Assembly (NCBI GenBank): GCA_964557575.1
Contig: CAZLBC010000062.1
Coordinates: 1-28,025, forward strand
Direction: 5' to 3'
DNA from: CAZLBC01 sp964557575
GTDB lineage: Bacteria > Planctomycetota > Phycisphaerae > SM23-33
DNA length: 28,025 nucleotides
Shown here: positions 21,079 to 28,025 of the stretch, piece by piece
Layout: each line of letters opens with the position of its first letter
Numbering within the stretch: position 1 is the stretch's first letter
The notes under the pieces: model-generated
The model's database searches: none
What the model was told of the DNA's origin: nothing
The model's input: only the letters and a program-made list of their open reading frames with translations
Program-made: the position numbers and the translations under genes

Positions 21079-22791
21079 ATGAGCGAGCAAAAGAAAGAAA
21101 AAGCAGGTTCCGGGCTTGCCGGCATGACGGGAGCCCAGGTTTTTCATCGCGTGCTCCTGGACGAAGGCGTTGAAACGATGTTCGGCTATCCGGGCGGCGC
21201 CGTGCTGCCCATATTCGACGAGTTGTACGAATCGCCGATCAATTTCGTGCTCAGCCGTCACGAGCAGGGCGCCTGTCACATGGCGGACGGTTATGCCAGG
21301 AGCAGCGGCAAGACCGGCGTGGTCATTGCGACCAGTGGTCCCGGCGCGACGAATCTCGTGACGGGTCTTGCCACGGCAAACATGGATTCGATTCCGCTGG
21401 TGGCTTTCACCGGGCAGGTCAAGACGCACCTGATCGGTAACGACGCCTTCCAGGAGGCCGATGTTACCGGCATTACCCGGCCCGTAACGAAGCACAATTT
21501 TCTCGTGAAGGATGTGACCGAGCTGGGGCGCACGATGAAGGAGGCGTTTTACATCGCCTCATCGGGAAGACCGGGCCCCGTTCTCGTGGATATCCCCGTT
21601 GACCTGACGGTGGCGAAGCTCGACGCCGAACCGCCTATCGAGCACGATATGCCCGGGTATAAACCCCGGGGGGGAAAGGGTAACGAGAAACAGGTCAGGC
21701 TCGCCTGCGATGCGATCAACAGTGCCGAACGACCTGTTTTGTACGTCGGTGGAGGCGTCATTATCTCGGGCGGGTCGGACACACTGGGTGCCGTTGCCCG
21801 GCAGGGTAATATGCCCGTCGCCACGACGCTGCTCGGGCTCGGCGCTTTCGACGAAACGGATCCCCTGTCGCTCAAGATGCTCGGTATGCACGGGACCGCC
21901 TATGCGAACTACGCCGTCCAGGCCTGCGATTGCCTCGTGTCGGTCGGCGCGCGGTTCGACGATCGGGTTACCGGCGATATTTCCCGTTTTGCCCCCGGGG
22001 CGAAAATAATCCATATCGATATCGATCCCTCAAGCATCTCCAAGAATGTCGACGTTGATATTCCGCTGGTCGGCGACGCGAAATGCATACTCGAGCAGAT
22101 GCTGCCGCTGATAGAGAAACAAGAACGGTCCGGCTGGCTCGAGCAGATCGCGAAATGGAAGGCGGAGTTCCCGCTTGAGTACCAGAAGGAGGGCGGTATC
22201 AAGCCGCAGGAGGTTGTGGAGATGCTCGGCGAGATGACCGATCACGAGGCGATTGTGGCGACCGGTGTCGGCCAGCACCAGATGTGGGCCGCCCAGTTTT
22301 ACGGCTGGAAGTTGCCTCGGCAGATCCTCACGTCGGGGGGGCTGGGCACCATGGGGTACGGTGTCCCGGCGGCGATCGGCGCGCAATTCGCCCACCCCGA
22401 CAAAACCGTCGTGGATATCGACGGCGACGGCAGTTTTTCGATGACCATGGTCGAAATCATCACGGCGGTCCGGTACAAGATGCCGGTCAAATTTATCATA
22501 CTGGACAACGATTATCTCGGAATGGTCAGGCAGTGGCAGGAACTGTTTTACGGGCGCCGTTACAGTGCGACCGAGCATCCCTGCCCGGACTTTGCGATGG
22601 TCGCGCAGGGATTCGGGGCGGAGGCCCACACGGTCAGGGAGCGAAGTCAACTGGCCGCCGGAATGCAGGCGCTCCTCGGATCTGACGGGCCCTGTATCCT
22701 GCACGTTGCGGTGGAAGCCGAAGAAAATGTCTGGCCCATGGTTGCCGCCGGGAAGGCCCTGGATGAGATGAAACTGGGTAAGCTGGCTTGA
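21079..22791 (+). CDS. ilvB: Acetolactate synthase, large (catalytic) subunit
   Basis: A 570-residue thiamine-diphosphate enzyme that makes 2-acetolactate or 2-aceto-2-hydroxybutyrate, the first common step of branched-chain amino acid synthesis. MTGAQVFHRVLLDEGVETMFGYPGGAVLP opens the N-terminal domain, with the catalytic Glu62 in SRHEQGACHMADGYAR. ATSGPGATNLVTGLA and the FAD-binding-like central domain (GARFDDRVTGD) follow. The C-terminal cofactor motif is DGDGSFSMTMVEI...ILDNDYLGMVRQWQELFY. The ATG start has AAGGA upstream. The regulatory subunit gene follows 17 bases later, so the pair is an operon. Confidence 0.96.
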   Translation: MSEQKKEKAGSGLAGMTGAQVFHRVLLDEGVETMFGYPGGAVLPIFDELYESPINFVLSRHEQGACHMADGYARSSGKTGVVIATSGPGATNLVTGLATANMDSIPLVAFTGQVKTHLIGNDAFQEADVTGITRPVTKHNFLVKDVTELGRTMKEAFYIASSGRPGPVLVDIPVDLTVAKLDAEPPIEHDMPGYKPRGGKGNEKQVRLACDAINSAERPVLYVGGGVIISGGSDTLGAVARQGNMPVATTLLGLGAFDETDPLSLKMLGMHGTAYANYAVQACDCLVSVGARFDDRVTGDISRFAPGAKIIHIDIDPSSISKNVDVDIPLVGDAKCILEQMLPLIEKQERSGWLEQIAKWKAEFPLEYQKEGGIKPQEVVEMLGEMTDHEAIVATGVGQHQMWAAQFYGWKLPRQILTSGGLGTMGYGVPAAIGAQFAHPDKTVVDIDGDGSFSMTMVEIITAVRYKMPVKFIILDNDYLGMVRQWQELFYGRRYSATEHPCPDFAMVAQGFGAEAHTVRERSQLAAGMQALLGSDGPCILHVAVEAEENVWPMVAAGKALDEMKLGKLA

Positions 22792-22808
22792 GCCCGAGGA
22801 GAACTGAA

Positions 22809-23291
22809 ATGCAAAAACATGTCATAAGCGCGTTAGTTCAAAATCAACCGGGCGTCCTTGCTCACGTTTCCAGCATGTTTGCGGCCAGGGGTTTCAATAT
22901 AGATTCCCTGGTCGTCGGCAGAACCGAGGATCCAAACCTCTCCCGCATGACCATTGTCGTCGTGGGTGACGACCAGGTTCTCGAGCAGGTCCGCAAGCAA
23001 CTGGAAAAACTCATCACGACCGTGCGGGTTCGCGACTTCAAGGACGTCGACTACGTGGAACGGGATCTGATGCTTATTCGTGTACACGTGTCGGCCGCGA
23101 AGAGGCCTGAAGTCGTGGCTCTCGTCGACCTGTTCCGCGGCAAGATCGTGGACGTCGGCAAGAGCAGCCTCGTGGTTGAACTGGCCGGCACCGAGGAGAA
23201 GCTGGAAGCATTTATCGATCTCGTCCGTTCCTACGGCATACGGGAACTTGCCCGAACCGGGGTCATCGCGATGCAGCGACAGAAAGATTGA
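22809..23291 (+). CDS. ilvH: Acetolactate synthase, small (regulatory) subunit
   Basis: A 160-residue regulatory partner of IlvB that gives valine feedback control and raises activity. An ACT domain covers about 2-75 (HVISALVQNQPGVLAHVSSMFAARGFNIDSL, then MTIVVVGDD). A second ACT-like half covers about 80-155 (DLMLIRVHVSAAKRPEVVALVDLFRGKIVDVG, ending YGIRELARTGVIAMQR). The ATG at 22809 is preceded by GAGGAG eight bases upstream; a longer in-frame ATG at 22788 lacks a ribosome site and overlaps the end of ilvB. The gene ends just before a strong hairpin shared with the convergent NHL-type gene. Confidence 0.95.
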   Translation: MQKHVISALVQNQPGVLAHVSSMFAARGFNIDSLVVGRTEDPNLSRMTIVVVGDDQVLEQVRKQLEKLITTVRVRDFKDVDYVERDLMLIRVHVSAAKRPEVVALVDLFRGKIVDVGKSSLVVELAGTEEKLEAFIDLVRSYGIRELARTGVIAMQRQKD

Positions 23292-23300
23292 CGAGAGATA

Positions 23301-23336
23301 AAAAACAGGCGGGCGGGACCGGTTGTCCCGCCCGCC
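23301..23336 (-). terminator. Intrinsic terminator of the NHL-type lipoprotein gene, hairpin shared with ilvH
   Basis: A perfect 11-bp stem (23308-23318 with 23326-23336, 7-nt loop) of alternating G and C blocks. On the minus strand it is followed by a T-rich run (reverse of 23301-23307), so it terminates the lipoprotein gene. On the plus strand no T run follows, so for ilvH it is only a stabilising or weak stop hairpin. Confidence 0.8.
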
Positions 23337-23377
23337 CTTGATACCGGGGATGGCGTGCTTGACTTTTTCAAACAGCC

Positions 23378-24520
23378 TTATTTCTGGTTCGCCCTGTTTT
23401 CGACGCACGGGCGTGTGAGTTCCAGGACGGTGATGGTATGCGGCTTGTCGAACTCGTTACCGTCGATAGGCAGATCGATATTCGCCACGTAGACCTTTCC
23501 GTCCCGGTAACAGGGTTCCGAGGGCCGGTCGAGCAGGCCGTTGCTGCCGTCCGTCAGGCCGTTCCCGGCCAGGGTTATAACCGTGCCGCCGACGGGGGAG
23601 ACCATGTGGACCGCGTTACCGCGGAAATCGGCCACCAGGAGCTTGTTGCACTTCTCGACGTACTTCATGCCGTCGCAGCTTTCCATTCCGTTGCCTTGGA
23701 CAACGACTTCCGGTTTTTCCTTCCCGCGGAGTTTCCCTTCCTCGTTCAGCTTCCACGCGAGGATGGCCTTGTCGCCGAAATTGCAGACGTACAGGTCGCC
23801 CTTCGGACTGGTCGCGATACCGTTGGCGCCGATCCCGCCCAGCCACGTGTCATGGGTTTCAAAGCTGACCAGGAGGCGGGGATCGTGGTCAGTGGCCGAT
23901 GTGTACGGCTTGAGCGAAACGGGCTTGCTGCCGTTCAGTTCCTTGAGGGTGAAACGATAGACGCCGGAAACCCGCGGCTGGCCTTCCGGTCTCTTTTCGC
24001 GCAGTTGTGTTTCACACACCAGAATACAATCGTGGTAGGCCTCGATGCCGTTGGCCGCGATCAACCCTTCGGCGACCACCTCACAGCCGGCAGCCTTCCC
24101 GTTTTTCATGTTCACCCGGATCACGCGGGAAAGGTGGTTTGTCTTGCCGGCGAATGTCTGGTTATCGGCGACGTAGAGGTTCCCGTCCTTCCCGACGGTC
24201 ACGCCGAGCGGACAGGCCCGTTTCGTCTCAGTGTGCACCGGGAGCTTCACGACCTCCGAGAGCGTGTCGTTTTTGTCGATCCTGAGTATTGTGGCCGGCT
24301 TGCCTTCGAAGTCGTTGAAGTTCGGCATCGAGAGGTAGATGTCTCCGCTTTTCTTGTCGAGGTACATACCGTCGGGCGTGTTATACTTCCCGGAAAACTC
24401 GATTGCCGTACGCGACTTGACCATAGTGTGGAGCGTCTGCCCGCAACCGGCCGCGAGAAAGAGGGCGGTCGCGCACAGTAACAGCGGCGTGATGTGATGA
24501 CTGATTCCGGATCGTTTCAT
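23378..24520 (-). CDS. SMP-30/NHL-type beta-propeller lipoprotein
   Basis: A 380-residue exported lipoprotein. Residues 1-26 carry a lipoprotein signal with lipobox LAAGC (Cys26). The rest is built from propeller-like blades such as TPDGMYLDKKSGDIYLSM, PLGVTVGKDGNLYVADN, GANGIATSPKGDLYVCNFGDKAI and CDGMKYVEKCNKLLVADFRGNAVHMV. This pattern fits the SMP-30/gluconolactonase and NHL propeller group, which includes lactonases and non-enzymatic binding proteins, so the substrate is unknown. Catalytic metal ligands cannot be assigned by eye. AGGAG precedes the ATG. It is divergent from a second propeller protein carrying c-type haem, and the two may work together at the periplasmic face. Confidence 0.82.
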   Translation of the reverse strand: MKRSGISHHITPLLLCATALFLAAGCGQTLHTMVKSRTAIEFSGKYNTPDGMYLDKKSGDIYLSMPNFNDFEGKPATILRIDKNDTLSEVVKLPVHTETKRACPLGVTVGKDGNLYVADNQTFAGKTNHLSRVIRVNMKNGKAAGCEVVAEGLIAANGIEAYHDCILVCETQLREKRPEGQPRVSGVYRFTLKELNGSKPVSLKPYTSATDHDPRLLVSFETHDTWLGGIGANGIATSPKGDLYVCNFGDKAILAWKLNEEGKLRGKEKPEVVVQGNGMESCDGMKYVEKCNKLLVADFRGNAVHMVSPVGGTVITLAGNGLTDGSNGLLDRPSEPCYRDGKVYVANIDLPIDGNEFDKPHTITVLELTRPCVENRANQK

Positions 24521-24911
24521 GATATTCTCCTGTGCAGTTAAGTCATAGAGCGTGCGGCATTCCTGCCCGGTTCGAGCCGCGACTGAATTCGAGACAACAG
24601 GTTACACGCGATCATAAGCGTTTACAAACAATATTATTTCACAAATGCCGGGGCGGGTTTCCCGGCCGGATGACAAGCGTTAGCCGGAATAGAGTATATA
24701 GCATGAGGTATTTTTGAACCATTTTTGATAGAAAAACGCATGATGGCATGCGCTTTTTCGTTGTACAATAGGTATCATCGGTACTGGTACGTATCATGAT
24801 CAAGCTCGCACCGTGAATACCTCTCGATCTCGTGTTCATGTTCGAGTGCTGTCTTGCCCAACGATGCTCATGCCGCGAAGTAGTATGCTGTGAAACGTTG
24901 AAAGGAGTATC
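24521..24911. other. 391-bp divergent intergenic region between the two propeller genes
   Basis: It holds an AT-rich patch (24615-24650), the hairpin at 24731-24759, a TACAAT box at 24764-24769, and near-repeats of GGTATCAT and CGTATCAT (24770-24800). GAAAGGAG before 24912 is the ribosome site of the cytochrome gene. I found no convincing full promoter on either strand and no coding frame. Confidence 0.55.
24731..24759. terminator. Bidirectional terminator-like hairpin without an adjacent gene end
   Basis: A GAAAAACGCATG arm pairs with CATGCG, a one-base bulge and TTTTTC, around an ATGG loop. A-run and T-run flank the GC core, so it could act on either strand. No coding gene ends nearby, so it may be part of a 5' leader or the end of a small RNA. 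Confidence 0.45.
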
Positions 24912-26777
24912 ATGATTACTGTCAAGAGGACGTTTGTTATTGCGGCGGTGGCTCTGGCGACAGTCGCGTTGTGTGTCGAAAATGTCGACGCCAGGCCTGA
25001 CTCGAAATATCTCTCTCCCACCGCGATCACGAAAAGCAGCGACGGGAAGATGCTCTATATTGCCAACCGTACGGCGGGGTCGGTGTTCTACGTTGAAACC
25101 GCCACCTGCAAGGGTGTTAAAAAAATACAACTGGATAAGGAACTGACCGGCATCGGCATCAGCCCCGACGACAAGACGCTCTACGTGACGGCGGAATCGC
25201 ATGCCGGAGAGGTTTACGTGATCGATGCGGCCTCGGGCGCGCTGAAGACCACCTTGAAGGCGGGGCATACGCCGATGTCTCCCAAGGTCACGCCGGACGG
25301 CAGCACGCTCTTCGTATGCAACCGGTTTTCCGACACCGTCTCGGTCTTTGATACCGCCGCCGGCAAGAAGATCAAGGACATCGAGGTCCCCCCGCAGGAA
25401 CCGTTCAGTTGCCAGATATCGCACGACGGCCGCAAGATGATCATCGCCAACCACCTGAACGGCCAGGCCGTCAAGGATTACACCGCGACGGCCATCACCA
25501 TCCTCTATGTCGAGGACCTCAAGGTCCACAAGCACTTCGTCCTCTCGAACGGTTCGACCGGCACCCACCAGATCGCCATCACCCCCGACAGCAAGTGGGG
25601 ATATATCACGTATACCCTCGGCCGCTACCAGTTGCCGACCACGCAGCTCGAGCGGGGCTGGATGAATACCAACGCCATGGCGGTTATCAAGCTCGACGAG
25701 GACGGAAAAGAGCGGCACTACAATACGGTCCTGCTCGACGATGTCGACCTCGGGGCGGCGAACCCCTGGGCGGTCAGGGTCTCGGCGGACAACAAGAAGG
25801 TCGTGGTGACGCACGCCGGCACGCACGAGATTACCGTGATCGACCGGGTCAAGATGCACGAGCGGCTGGCCAAGGTCGAAAAGGGCGAAAAGGTCTCCAG
25901 CGTATCCGACGATCCGGACGACGTGCCCAACGACCTCTCGTTCCTGGTGGGACTCCGTGAACGGATAAAGCTCAAGGGCAAAGGGCCGCGGGCCTTGGAA
26001 CTCGTGGACGGCAAGGCGTACGTGCCGGAGTATTTCTCGGACACGATGAGCGTGGTCGACCTGGCATCGAAGAAATACGACAAGGTCAAGCTGTATCATC
26101 TCGGTCCCAAGCAGGAGATGGACATCGTGCGCAAGGGCCACATGTTCTTTCACGATGCCGGGCTGTGTTTTCAGAAGTGGCAGAGCTGCGCGAGCTGTCA
26201 TCCGTACGCCCGCGCGGATGCCCTGAACTGGGACCTGCTCAACGACGGCATGGGAAACCCCAAGAACACCAAGAGCATGCTGTTCGCTCACGTCACGCCG
26301 CCGGCCATGATCACCGGCGTGCGTGCCAAGGCCGAGATCGCCGTCCGCGCCGGCATAAAGCACATCCAGTTTGCCGTGCGGCCCGAGGAGGATTCGGTCG
26401 CCATCGACGCGTACCTCAAGGCCCTCAAGCCGGTCCCCAGCCCGTATCTCGTGGACGGCAAGCTTTCCGCGGCGGCCCTGAGGGGCAAAAAGATATTCGA
26501 CGGCAAGGCCGGATGTGCGACGTGTCACAGCGGGCCGTATTTTACCGACATGCAGAAGTACGATGTCGGCACGGGTGACGGTATGGCGAAGGGCAAGGCC
26601 CTCGATACCCCTCTCCTGCGGGAGGTGTGGCGGACCAAGCCGTACCTCTTCGACGGCCGGGCCGCCACGATCAAGGAGGTCCTCACCAAGTACAACAAGG
26701 GCGACAAGCACGGCATCACCGGCAATCTGTCTGAAAAGGAGATCGCGGATCTCGCCGAGTATGTCCTCTCCCTTTGA
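24912..26777 (+). CDS. Secreted YVTN beta-propeller fused to di-haem cytochrome c (MauG/CCP-like)
   Basis: A 621-residue exported protein. Residues 1-27 are a Sec signal. Residues about 30-400 form a YVTN-type seven-bladed propeller (SSDGKMLYIANRTAGSVFYVE, SPDDKTLYVTAE, TPDGSTLFVCNRFSDTVSVFD, SADNKKVVVTHAGTHEITVID). The C-terminal part carries two c-type haem sites, CASCH at 426-430 and CATCH at 535-539, within a di-haem peroxidase/MauG-like region (FHDAGLCFQKWQ, then MLFAHVTPPAMITG, then TPLLREVWRTKPYLFDGRAATIKEVL). MauG-type proteins oxidise peroxide or protein residues; the substrate here is unknown. The GAAAGGAG ribosome site is strong. Third codon positions are almost all G or C, more so than in its neighbours, which suggests high expression. 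It is divergent from the NHL-type lipoprotein and 27 bases before the Rid-like gene. Confidence 0.9.
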   Translation: MITVKRTFVIAAVALATVALCVENVDARPDSKYLSPTAITKSSDGKMLYIANRTAGSVFYVETATCKGVKKIQLDKELTGIGISPDDKTLYVTAESHAGEVYVIDAASGALKTTLKAGHTPMSPKVTPDGSTLFVCNRFSDTVSVFDTAAGKKIKDIEVPPQEPFSCQISHDGRKMIIANHLNGQAVKDYTATAITILYVEDLKVHKHFVLSNGSTGTHQIAITPDSKWGYITYTLGRYQLPTTQLERGWMNTNAMAVIKLDEDGKERHYNTVLLDDVDLGAANPWAVRVSADNKKVVVTHAGTHEITVIDRVKMHERLAKVEKGEKVSSVSDDPDDVPNDLSFLVGLRERIKLKGKGPRALELVDGKAYVPEYFSDTMSVVDLASKKYDKVKLYHLGPKQEMDIVRKGHMFFHDAGLCFQKWQSCASCHPYARADALNWDLLNDGMGNPKNTKSMLFAHVTPPAMITGVRAKAEIAVRAGIKHIQFAVRPEEDSVAIDAYLKALKPVPSPYLVDGKLSAAALRGKKIFDGKAGCATCHSGPYFTDMQKYDVGTGDGMAKGKALDTPLLREVWRTKPYLFDGRAATIKEVLTKYNKGDKHGITGNLSEKEIADLAEYVLSL

Positions 26778-26804
26778 ATGCCACCTCGATTGAAAGGCTG
26801 TTTC

Positions 26805-27923
26805 ATGGATTCCGGGATGATTTCAGCGGGGGATTCCGTGGACGGAACGGGCCATGATCGGTGTTTGAATGCCGTTGATTACAGCACGGGTGATGTGGCG
26901 TGCCTCTCCGTCACCGCCGGTCCCGATACCGATGCCGGGCTTGATGAGATGCACGAAGCCGGTCTTTCCGCACTCCGCGAACGGTCTCTTGAAGTCGTTT
27001 CGGAAAATGTTTTTGCACCCCGCGATCAGAGCGATATCCTTGAGACGTGGCATTGTCACTGGCCCGTTACCTGGGTCGACAGCGGACATTCCAACGGCTC
27101 AAAACTGCAGGGCATACACCTGTTTGGGTTCGGGGGGGATATCGGCAGAATTGAGATGTACGGCCGCGTCGTGGGGAGCGTGTACGAATTCGACGGGTTA
27201 ACGTATTGCCGGCTCGGGGATATCCGGGCCGCCGATACGTCTGTCGATCGTGAAGACCAGGCGCGGCGTACATTTATCGATATCGAGGAAGGTTTGAAGC
27301 TGGCCGGCATGGATTTTGACAATGTCTGCCGAACGTGGTTGTACGTAGACGACATTCTCGACTGGTACCGGGAGTTCAACCTCACCAGAGACGACTTTTT
27401 CAGCCATCGCGACATATTCGAAAAACTCGTTCCCGCCAGTACCGGTATCGGGGGCGCGAATCCCTACGGAGCGTCGGTGATAGCGGATGCCCTGGCAATC
27501 CGGGGAGGCGACGGCTATTCCATCAGGCCGTTGCCCTCGCCCCTGCAGAACCCCGCGCTGGATTACGGCAGCAGTTTCAGCCGGGCTGTTGAAATAACAC
27601 AACCCAATTCGAGATCAATACTGGTATCCGGGACCGCGAGTATAGATTCCGAGGGAAATACCGTTCATATCGATACTGTTTCCGCGCAGATCGATCAGAC
27701 CATGCGGGTTATCGCCGCGATACTGGAATCAAACAATATGCAATGGTCCGACGTTACCCGCTGTATCGCGTATTGCAAAGAAGCCGAAACGGCGTGGATA
27801 TATGCCGACTATCTGGAGAATAATGCTATTCCGTCATTTCCCACCGTTATCACGGAAAATGATATTTGTCGTGATGATCTTCTGTTCGAAGCCGAAGTTG
27901 ACGCCGTTGTAGCCGGGGGATGA
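26805..27923 (+). CDS. Rid-family / chorismatase-like protein
   Basis: A 372-residue protein with two Rid-like halves. The N-terminal half contains RRTFIDIEEGLKLAGMDFDN and TWLYVDDILDWYREFNLTRDDFF (near 177), followed by PASTGIGGANPYGA. The C-terminal half has SGTASIDSEGNTVHID (near 274), IDQTMRVIAAILESNNMQWSDV and IAYCKEAETAWIYADYLEN, the typical YjgF/Rid helix-and-strand order. The size and the TGIGG segment resemble chorismatases (FkbO/Hyg5), which cleave chorismate, but many such proteins in Planctomycetes have no assigned reaction. ATG 26805 has GAAAGG upstream; an ATG at 26778, directly after the cytochrome stop, has none. The 27-base gap suggests cotranscription with the cytochrome gene. 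Confidence 0.75.
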   Translation: MDSGMISAGDSVDGTGHDRCLNAVDYSTGDVACLSVTAGPDTDAGLDEMHEAGLSALRERSLEVVSENVFAPRDQSDILETWHCHWPVTWVDSGHSNGSKLQGIHLFGFGGDIGRIEMYGRVVGSVYEFDGLTYCRLGDIRAADTSVDREDQARRTFIDIEEGLKLAGMDFDNVCRTWLYVDDILDWYREFNLTRDDFFSHRDIFEKLVPASTGIGGANPYGASVIADALAIRGGDGYSIRPLPSPLQNPALDYGSSFSRAVEITQPNSRSILVSGTASIDSEGNTVHIDTVSAQIDQTMRVIAAILESNNMQWSDVTRCIAYCKEAETAWIYADYLENNAIPSFPTVITENDICRDDLLFEAEVDAVVAGG

Positions 27924-28025
27924 TATTTCAACGCTGAAGCCTTTTTGCGCTGAAAAACAGTGATCGCGACGCGGGAAACCCGGCTGTCCGGCCCATTTGC
28001 CGCTGTTGGCATCGTTCACCGTTGG

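Noticed and set aside
23438..24481. Open frame of 347 codons on the plus strand
   Set aside because: It is antisense to the SMP-30/NHL-type lipoprotein, which has a lipobox, blades and a ribosome site.
24639..26711. Long open frame of about 690 codons on the minus strand
   Set aside because: It lies antisense to the well-supported YVTN-cytochrome gene and arises from that gene's strong G/C third-position bias. It has no recognisable domain.
1..28025. CRISPR array, tRNA, rRNA or insertion sequence
   Set aside because: No regularly spaced repeats, cloverleaf-like sequence, rRNA signature, transposase motifs or paired terminal repeats were seen.
27924..28025. Short minus-strand frame at the right edge
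   Set aside because: It overlaps the end of the Rid-like gene, has no recognisable motif and no ribosome site. The last 102 bases are left unassigned.

Overview
The window reads as a moderately GC-rich Gram-negative bacterium with a Kdo/lipid A outer membrane (lpxA, kdsB). It most resembles the PVC superphylum and probably Planctomycetota. The grounds are twin cyclase-fold/DUF4159 proteins beside a MoxR ATPase, a secreted YVTN beta-propeller fused to di-haem cytochrome c, a chorismatase-like double-Rid protein, a Dxs with GDASIVNG in its cofactor loop, and an ECF sigma factor beside Spy-like and EF-hand proteins. The taxon is an inference. No tRNA, rRNA, CRISPR array, IS element or phage gene was seen.

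Layout. 1-2803 (+) is an envelope-sensing block: the Gly/Arg-rich tail of a truncated gene, a strong terminator, a secreted Spy-like protein with six LTxxQ motifs, then a tightly overlapping trio of ECF sigma factor, 87-aa single-membrane-span protein and membrane-anchored Spy-like/His-rich/EF-hand protein. The trio has the shape of a CnrH-CnrY-CnrX signalling unit with calcium-type EF-hands added. 10837-2827 (-) is one long co-directional run: tetR, CPBP membrane protein, LplT-like MFS transporter, acyltransferase-ACP-AMP ligase fusion, polyprenyl synthase (ispA-like), dxs. The first four genes overlap at their stop/start codons. A good promoter with a perfect 22-bp palindrome over its -10 box lies just before tetR, so lipid remodelling, and perhaps isoprenoid supply, look to be under TetR control.

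10958-13111: lpxA (+) with its own promoter, acylphosphatase (-), and a branched-chain aminotransferase (+) with its own promoter. 13122-17623 (-): two overlapping genes for exported cyclase-fold plus tandem DUF4159 proteins, one with a Tat signal and one with a Sec signal, divergent from a MoxR ATPase (+). 18777-20648 (-): efp, kdsB and a membrane-anchored unknown, behind an efp promoter. 20795-23291 (+): acetolactate synthase genes ilvB and ilvH, preceded by a long leader with a possible Val/Leu-rich attenuation peptide. With the aminotransferase this covers the first and last steps of valine, leucine and isoleucine synthesis.

23301-27923: an SMP-30/NHL-type lipoprotein (-) ends at a terminator shared with ilvH. 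It is divergent from the YVTN-cytochrome c gene (+), which is followed closely by the Rid/chorismatase-like gene. The last 102 bases show no gene I can support.

The best candidates for something undescribed are the ECF sigma/EF-hand sensor cassette, the palindrome-controlled lipid operon with an acyl carrier domain inside an Aas-like enzyme, the putative ilv leader peptide, and the Tat/Sec pair of DUF4159 proteins.
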